Source: CAZFAP01 sp964516325 (GTDB taxonomy: Bacteria > Auribacterota > JABMQX01). From it: DNA of 37,860 nucleotides. The notes under the pieces were generated by a model. That model was not told the origin of the DNA. It saw only the letters and a program-made list of their open reading frames with translations, and did not search any database. Shown piece after piece: positions 33,801 through 37,860 of the stretch (position 1 is its first letter; every line of letters starts with the position of its first letter). The DNA lies in NCBI GenBank assembly GCA_964516325.1, contig CAZFAP010000023.1:1-37860 (forward strand), written 5' to 3'. Position numbers and translations under genes: made by a program.

Positions 33801-35572
33801 ACCACAATGTCAGGCGCCTGGTCGCCATAGACCTCAAGCTCCGCTATGGAAGTGAAATCCGCCACTCCGCCCGGCTCTCCGTAGATGCGAACGCCGACGC
33901 CGCGGCATCTGTCGAACGTCAGGTGCAACCGAGTGTAGCTGACGCGCCCGGTGCGGGTGTCGGCGTAGTTGTAGGACGGGGAGATACTCAAGCCGGTAAC
34001 CTCGACCCAATTACTTCCATCAATTGTGTTCTGGACGGTGAGCCTGGTCCACCAGCCGCCGTCAGGGAAGTTTTTCCCTTCGTAATAGGTGATGGTGTCG
34101 AAATAGCGCGGTTCGTCCCACAGATACCCGTACCAATCCTCCGTCTCCTTGACGCCGCCGTGGTAGCTGTCGTAATTTTCTTCGGTCAATCCGTTTCTGA
34201 TGGACTCGATGTCCCTCAGCCCCGAGCCTGTCGGATTCAGAATTCTGGCTATCGGCGTTGCTTCCGACTCAAGCGCCAGGTTGCGAGACGCCACGAGGGC
34301 GACCGGGTCCGAAGCCGGACCCACCCCGAACTGGTTGGCAGCCACGACCCTATAGAAATAAATAATCCCTTCCTCAAGCCAAACATCGTCGTAGGAGGTC
34401 ACGGAGATGCTTGGGGCAACCCTGACGTATTCGTTCTCAGGGTCGCCTTCCGCCCGATAGACGACGTATCGGGTCGCGTCGGGGTGCGCTGACCACTCCA
34501 CAACCGCCATAAGCGATTGGCCTGCCTCTTTCGGCGTGCCGGTTAGATTCTGAGGCGGGGTCGCGGGAGGCGTGGAGATATTGACCACCACCGTGGCCCA
34601 GTCGGAGTCGAAGCCGAGCGGGCCTACTGCCATAAGCTCAAACGTCAGGAGGGTCGCCGTATGAACGTCGGGGGCGATGAACGTCGCCACGGCCTCGTTC
34701 GGGGACGACAGAGTAACCTCCGGGTCACTCCCGGTTCTGACCTGTGCCCAGAGAAATGAATGGGCGTTCAGCGACTCGCTTCCGTCGAGGGTGACGGCGC
34801 TATTCTCGATGACAGTCTGGTTGTGCCCGGCCAGGGCGATGACCTCCGTTTCGGAATAAACCTCGAACTCGATGTCATCGAGGAGGTAGCTTTTGGTCAG
34901 GTCGTCTGGCGAAATCAGGAACAACGTGTCTATGGCGCCGCTGCCGACGATTTCAATCCAGACACCGCTCTGGCTCTTCGGGACGAAATCCACGGGGACT
35001 AAGAAAGCGGGAACGCTGCGAAGTTCGCCGCGAACCGTCAGCCCAGTCGCCGAAGCCTGAATGAAATCAGGCTCGTTGTCCCGCACGAAGAGCCTGGCCA
35101 ATCGGACGGTCGGATTGAACTGAATGATCGAGGTCCCCTGGGCGAAGATGAATCGCCCTGTTCCATCGGGAGAATGGTCGGAGAAGGGGGATTGACCTGT
35201 GGAGGTGATCCGCGGTGAGGGCTGGCCGTTCGTGCTCCAACTGAGAGAGATTTGGTCGTCCCTCCCGTAATCGGCGGGCAAGGGGGTCTCTGCATACGGG
35301 CGGTCACTGAAGGTCAGAACTGTGGAAGCCGCGGACAACGCCGGGCTAACTGACGCTAACACAAGAACAATCAGGGCCGCGCAGAGGATGGCCAGGTAAT
35401 CCTGAAGGTGGATGCCGTCTTCACGGGGAACACCCGCCCAGCAGGCCCGGAGTGTCTTAGGTTCTGATTTGATGACACGGTGTCGCTGCCGGGGAGAGAA
35501 AGACTCGCACGCGACAACCCGTTTTCGCGTCCCTAATGCCCTGCGGCGGCGAGTGTTGCTTCCAGCCATCAT
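30863..35572 (-). CDS. Giant exported modular protein: PKD-like, FN3, F5/8C-like, CBM-like and MAM-like domains
   Basis: About 1,569 aa if started at ATG 35572; ATG 35569 and 35584 are alternatives, and anything earlier lies inside a repeat. A hydrophobic segment at ~59-80 follows an unusually long basic N-region. Then, in order: an unrecognised beta domain; PKD-like (~250-335), FN3 (~335-425) and discoidin/F5-8C-like (~430-585, ESEATPIARILNPTGSGLRD). A second PKD-FN3-F5/8C set follows (~590-930, ending YGEPGGIVDFTSIVELEVYG); the two sets are clear duplicates. Next are a DUF11-like segment, a third FN3, a carbohydrate-binding-like beta domain (~1145-1290), a MAM-like jelly roll (~1300-1500) and a C-terminal FYRV module (RRFYRVRSD). 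No enzyme domain is seen. Probably a cell-surface or secreted glycan-binding protein. Confidence 0.82.
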   Translation of the reverse strand: MMAGSNTRRRRALGTRKRVVACESFSPRQRHRVIKSEPKTLRACWAGVPREDGIHLQDYLAILCAALIVLVLASVSPALSAASTVLTFSDRPYAETPLPADYGRDDQISLSWSTNGQPSPRITSTGQSPFSDHSPDGTGRFIFAQGTSIIQFNPTVRLARLFVRDNEPDFIQASATGLTVRGELRSVPAFLVPVDFVPKSQSGVWIEIVGSGAIDTLFLISPDDLTKSYLLDDIEFEVYSETEVIALAGHNQTVIENSAVTLDGSESLNAHSFLWAQVRTGSDPEVTLSSPNEAVATFIAPDVHTATLLTFELMAVGPLGFDSDWATVVVNISTPPATPPQNLTGTPKEAGQSLMAVVEWSAHPDATRYVVYRAEGDPENEYVRVAPSISVTSYDDVWLEEGIIYFYRVVAANQFGVGPASDPVALVASRNLALESEATPIARILNPTGSGLRDIESIRNGLTEENYDSYHGGVKETEDWYGYLWDEPRYFDTITYYEGKNFPDGGWWTRLTVQNTIDGSNWVEVTGLSISPSYNYADTRTGRVSYTRLHLTFDRCRGVGVRIYGEPGGVADFTSIAELEVYGDQAPDIVVADAGSDLQADEGTSVTLHGENSLNAVGFLWQQLRLGDEPQVVLTAADTPNPTFVVRDISKNTVFTFRLTLSGFHGPKSDTVTVTIINKEPPGPTQGLSATGGHRKVDLSWQPNNEATSYKILRSTALGGGGGVIATGVTATSYVDKDPDLKPFHAYYYQVVGVNIYGDGSASNVAAAAPIENFALYPDAAPVARVTNPTGSGQKDLNIIRNGVYEEKGYDSYDGPNPATEDWYGYLWSDPIYPDSVVYTMGRNYLDGGWWTSLTVEYTTDGESWQQAQNVTITPPYNFEDNRYGRPDYSRYTLTFDRVRALGLRIYGEPGGIVDFTSIVELEVYGLDAPVACSREIVPLFYVEDSTVNVNLNLEAHEFPAPNSVTVTELIPPETLLADSGGGSTAVPGQITWNLDLSQVHERGLSYAIAIPAGLSGRLQFDGRVSYGSVANQRIRGEDSLYPRPLPPRNVRLETDLVGHLRWSPSTQEGIVGYHVYRSVNGQGYEDISGLISQTFFDDLGVETGAAYRYKVTTENAAGVENELAESQSVGPAPVTMLRREFEDYNYGGGLFPGGQGRTAIRASSTNDLTANKDYFFHDGSVQNSYRPGDSLDIRQSLNGGYSVADVLQGDWWRFSFNLSEQGYVKIADLHAASSEEATYEFFWDENLVGTFSFNTGGEANWRTHQMDSPSFLSPPGVHTLRIRAASGRSNDDYFGIGFGWAAPTREIIFSDNFHAYATTDEVVAQGGWTILNGSSEPEGAWRLWTTSGPPLAEGEPGPGFPGFSSGYMVCNGDFAGGVQLDEELISPEIDCTRYLCVAAEFVSAINIYDQDSEGDLQTTDFDLSIYDEESQSWSDWVNVFTRDRTGGDDFTAIPKWFDLSHLADGRKVRFRWRFYNTRDDYWWAVDGVKVSGEKRSPRILSATLTQGNSLVLTWEAFGSGRYTVEFRDDLGSGTWQPVPGTSWPISGTTWRDDNPAPEGRRFYRVRSD

Positions 35573-35587
35573 CGTCTTCCCCATCAC

Positions 35588-35688
35588 ATTAACCGCGGAT
35601 GGACGCAGATACACTCGGATATTGACTTTTCCATCCATCTGCGTTCATCTGCGGTTCCTGATCATCCGGTCAATCCTGTCATCCTGTC
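35588..35688 (+). repeat. Long palindromic intergenic repeat, copy 2 (101 bp)
   Basis: Near-identical to 29338-29448 in the same orientation, with one fewer GCGTTCATCT unit. It lies immediately upstream of the start region of the giant modular protein, so it may sit in that gene's promoter or leader. Confidence 0.8.
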
Positions 35689-35901
35689 CAGTGTCTTCTT
35701 CTCAGGCCAGACGCTCATCGTGCGGTTGTGGGAACTGGTTTCTGTCAGCCGGTATCGGATCGGGGGCTTGAACAAGCAGGCGTATGCTCCGCCTCTCTAA
35801 CTTGTTCCCGTCAGGCTACATAAAAAGATACACCATTCTTGCCCTTTTGTCCATACCCAATACCCCAGCAAGCGCTGCCCAGAGCCTATGTCGGGGCACA
35901 C

Positions 35902-35941
35902 GGACAACGGGGGCAATCAGGTTAAGTGCCCCCCGTTGTCC
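35902..35941. repeat. Strong GC-rich stem-loop
   Basis: GGACAACGGGGGC (35902-35914) pairs with GCCCCCCGTTGTCC (35928-35941) with one bulged base and a 13-nt loop. No T-run follows on either strand. It lies ~150 bp beyond the 3' end of the TIM-barrel gene and ~330 bp upstream of the giant gene. The rest of 35689-36084 shows no gene. Confidence 0.5.
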
Positions 35942-36084
35942 CTACTGCAAGGGAAGCTGGATCGTGCTTGGCGTCGGCAACTTGTCAAGTGTTTTTCTTC
36001 GGAGGGGTGGCTGCGTGCCGTGAGGAATGCACGCACCCACCCCGCAGGCCGGAGCGGCGATGTTGCGCGGTGAAGGCCGCCCAA

Positions 36085-36972
36085 TCACTTCGCCGCTTGC
36101 TCCCATTGTTTCCTGAGGAAAACGACTGACTTGGGTATCTCAGCCTCCCGATCACCAACGACGCCGCACTCGAAGCTGCAATAATCCCGGTAGCCGATCC
36201 ATCTCAGCCCCCTGAATCCGTCCACGAACGAGCGTTCGTCCTGCCCGGGAAGATTTCGCTGTCGGCTGGCAAGATGGACGTGGTGCAGATACTTTCCCGC
36301 GGAGATGAAGGCGCCGAGGTCGCTCGTCTCCTCAATTCCCATGTGATAGAAATCGCCCATTATGCAGACCGCCGGATGATTCACGTCCCGGCAGATGGCA
36401 GCGGCATCCGCGAGGTGCCGGAGAAACCACGCCTCTCCTCTGTTTAGCGGCTCAAGGAGGATTCGCGTCCCGGCTTTCTGAGCGGCGTCTCCGAGCTCGG
36501 GAAGCAAGCCTATAAGAACTCTTCTTCCTTCAACGTGATTGAGCTTTGTCTGACCGTTAAAAGCGGGGACGACGATGAGTCCGGTGGAACCCAACTCGCC
36601 CGCCGCGGCAAGGATTTCCTTCATGGACGCGGCGGCTTCGTCCCGCACGCTTTTCTCTTCGGAAATCGGAACGCCCTTGTAACCAGCGCAGATGGCGCTC
36701 ACCTTGATTCTCGTTCCTTGCAGTGCCTCTTTGATCTCCTTGACTCTTTCCGGGAGTCCGCCGCCCCAGACCTCCAGCCCGTCGAAGCCCCACTTGTCCA
36801 TTTTCTGGACTTTTTCCCGGAGGCTGTCGCCGGGGATCACGCCATCTTGGCTGGAGAGCTTCAGGACGGCGGACGGGGCTCTGGCCTCGCCACCCGCTTC
36901 TTTAGCTATCATTGTCAGTCCCGCTCCGATGAGCGGAGCCTTGAATAGAAAATCACGCCGCTTCATTGTCAT
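36085..36972 (-). CDS. Tat-exported sugar phosphate isomerase/epimerase-like TIM barrel (AP endonuclease 2 superfamily)
   Basis: Start at ATG 36972 with AAAGGAGAGG five bases upstream. The N-terminus has M-K-R-R-D-F-L-F-K-A-P-L-I-G-A-G-L, a twin-arginine (RRxFL) signal. The remaining ~260 residues form an isomerase/hydroxypyruvate-isomerase-like barrel. Candidate metal ligands follow the family order: Glu in L-L-E-P-L-N-R, Asp in I-M-G-D-F-Y-H-M, His in L-H-H-V-H-L-A-S-R, and a C-terminal Glu in S-F-E-C-G. Homologues in PVC-type bacteria are often exported and act on sugars such as 3-ketoglycosides or inosose; the substrate here is not known. The 295-aa length is normal. It stands alone, with a repeat-rich ~890-bp stretch upstream. 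Confidence 0.88.
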   Translation of the reverse strand: MTMKRRDFLFKAPLIGAGLTMIAKEAGGEARAPSAVLKLSSQDGVIPGDSLREKVQKMDKWGFDGLEVWGGGLPERVKEIKEALQGTRIKVSAICAGYKGVPISEEKSVRDEAAASMKEILAAAGELGSTGLIVVPAFNGQTKLNHVEGRRVLIGLLPELGDAAQKAGTRILLEPLNRGEAWFLRHLADAAAICRDVNHPAVCIMGDFYHMGIEETSDLGAFISAGKYLHHVHLASRQRNLPGQDERSFVDGFRGLRWIGYRDYCSFECGVVGDREAEIPKSVVFLRKQWEQAAK

Positions 36973-37164
36973 TTGTTCCTCTCCTTTCCAGGGTAGACAT
37001 TTTTCAGGAGCGGCTCGCGCCCGGGACTTCTTGTCGTGCCTTCTCGCTCCCAACGCCGCACGCCGCCGTTTCGACGGTCGCGAGGAATTGCGAAAGAACT
37101 TCAATTGTTGCTCGGTTTTTAGGATAGGGGATTTGCCATGAGGAATCAAGAACCCATGCTCGTG

Positions 37165-37442
37165 GGGTGTGGCTGTACTCCAGTGGGCGCATGGATGAAT
37201 CCTTTGGTCGAGAAGTCCCGCCAGGGCGGGACTGAAGCCTGCTCAAAGATGGGGAGGGGTGGCTTCATCTTCTACACCACCAACTGAAGTGGCGCCAGCG
37301 GCGCCACGGAAGCCCGGCAAAGCTCAAACAATGGCCATCCCGCAACCGTCCCGCTGCCGAGAACCGTGAGATAGTCGCGCGTCAGCCCCAGGCTCGGGGG
37401 GGGCCATATCACAGGATCACCCACTGAAATACAGCCGCACCA
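37165..37442. repeat. Inverted CCCACTGxAxTACAGCC pair enclosing two hairpins
   Basis: GGGGTGTGGCTGTACTCCAG (37165-37184, continuing TGGG) is the near reverse complement of CCCACTGAAATACAGCCGCA (37419-37438). A third copy of the word CCCACTGGAATACA is at 1146-1159. Between the arms lie AGTCCCGCC-AG-GGCGGGACT (37214-37233) and GTGGCGCC-AGC-GGCGCCAC (37289-37307). The arrangement resembles a small nonautonomous palindromic element, but no target-site duplication is evident. Confidence 0.4.
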
Positions 37443-37627
37443 CGCCCATGGAGGAAGAAATATGGGGGAGCAGAGATCAGAGATTTCTCGTGCCGAATTC
37501 CGCTCGAGTGGCTGTGCTCGAAGAACGCAACGATCCGATCTCGGCAGAACTTAGTGAGTAATGCCTCAGTCACGGGCGGGGGTGCGGGGCTAGCTGACAC
37601 ACGACAAGAGAAAACAACCGCAGTCGC

Positions 37628-37676
37628 CCATGAACTTCGTTCACCCGGAGACGATGAAAAGCCCCTCTGGGGCCCG
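37628..37676 (-). repeat. Dispersed repeat with GTGAAC hairpin, copy 4 (reverse)
   Basis: Reads, on the minus strand, GGGGCTTTTCATCGTCTCCG, then GGTGAACGAAGTTCATGGGC, matching 1178-1230 and 1440-1487. Confidence 0.6.
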
Positions 37677-37680
37677 TTTT

Positions 37681-37756
37681 TTCTCGCCAAGGCGCTAAGA
37701 CGCCAAGGATTCATGGGTGTCCTGCTTTGGGCCTTGGCGGCTTTGCGAGAGTCCTC
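37681..37756. repeat. Palindromic GCCAAG repeat, cleanest copy
   Basis: TTCTCGCCAAGGCGCTAAGA continuing CGCCAAGG (37681-37708) is complementary to CCTTGGCGGCTTTGCGAGAG (37732-37751). Single or decayed copies are at 1022-1107 and 14921-14951. Confidence 0.6.
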
Positions 37757-37860
37757 CCGGCTCCTAGCCCAACTTCCGCACCTGATTGGTATTTTCACAT
37801 TTTTTAATGTATAGGATCCTATCCGGAGTGCTCGGGATGAGCAAGACGTGGTTGGGGGGA

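Larger units (their letters stand above)
36973..37860. other. Repeat-dense intergenic end of the window
   Basis: About 890 bp without a recognisable gene. It contains two perfect hairpins (37214-37233; 37289-37307), an imperfect inverted pair (37165-37188 and 37419-37442), and reverse copies of two repeat families seen at the far left of the window (37628-37676 and 37681-37756). Confidence 0.6.

Noticed and set aside
35573..35638. Upstream extension of the giant protein to nt 35638
   Set aside because: The extra N-terminal residues would be encoded partly by the dispersed palindromic repeat, so the start is more likely at 35569-35584.
29338..35688. Insertion sequence or composite transposon bounded by the two long repeats
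   Set aside because: No transposase lies between them, and the contents are ordinary kdsD and a surface protein gene.
1..37860. CRISPR array
   Set aside because: The repeats are dispersed and degenerate, with no regular spacer-repeat periodicity and no cas genes.

Overview
The window reads as one stretch of a Gram-negative bacterial chromosome (moderately GC-rich). It holds Kdo/LPS-transport genes, a heptosyltransferase-type enzyme and many large exported proteins built from Ig/FN3/discoidin-like modules. Several of these carry a 'FYRV' module of the kind I associate with Verrucomicrobia, Planctomycetes, Lentisphaerae and nearby candidate phyla. The lineage is an inference from protein style only; no rRNA, tRNA or other phylogenetic marker is visible. 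I see no phage, transposase, integrase or CRISPR array.

Layout. 1-986: 3' part of an exported beta-helix protein. 1584-7040: a tight block of exported proteins, made of a frameshifted gene remnant, a 629-aa protein whose frame continues past an in-frame TGA, a short paralogue of its N-terminal domain, and an 827-aa HEAT-repeat protein. 7547-11715: housekeeping and envelope genes (truA, YjbQ family, GT9 glycosyltransferase, a YafK-like L,D-transpeptidase homologue lacking its catalytic Cys, a CPBP-family membrane protease). 12269-12829: a poly-Gln lipoprotein on the minus strand. 13570-18820: exported modular proteins, a TolB-like propeller coupled to a small membrane protein, and a UspA protein. 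18905-23703: convergent GH35-like and heparinase II/III-like enzymes, a plausible polysaccharide-degrading pair. 24790-25569: a DUF1848 protein. 25626-30501 (minus): an LPS operon kdsD-kdsC-lptC/A fusion-lptB-diguanylate cyclase. 30863-35572 (minus): a 1,569-aa modular exported protein. 36085-36972 (minus): a Tat-exported TIM-barrel sugar isomerase/epimerase-like protein.

The intergenic spaces are unusually rich in short, degenerate, mostly palindromic repeats. At least five families recur across the window, the clearest being two near-identical ~100-bp copies 6.2 kb apart.

The most unusual observation is at 3733. A TGA interrupts a reading frame that otherwise stays open for 45 more codons and ends in an ATGA overlap with the next gene. 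A perfect 8-bp hairpin starts 13 nt after this TGA. A recent nonsense mutation, a sequence error and UGA recoding (selenocysteine) are all possible. A second decayed gene lies immediately upstream, which makes simple decay a serious alternative.
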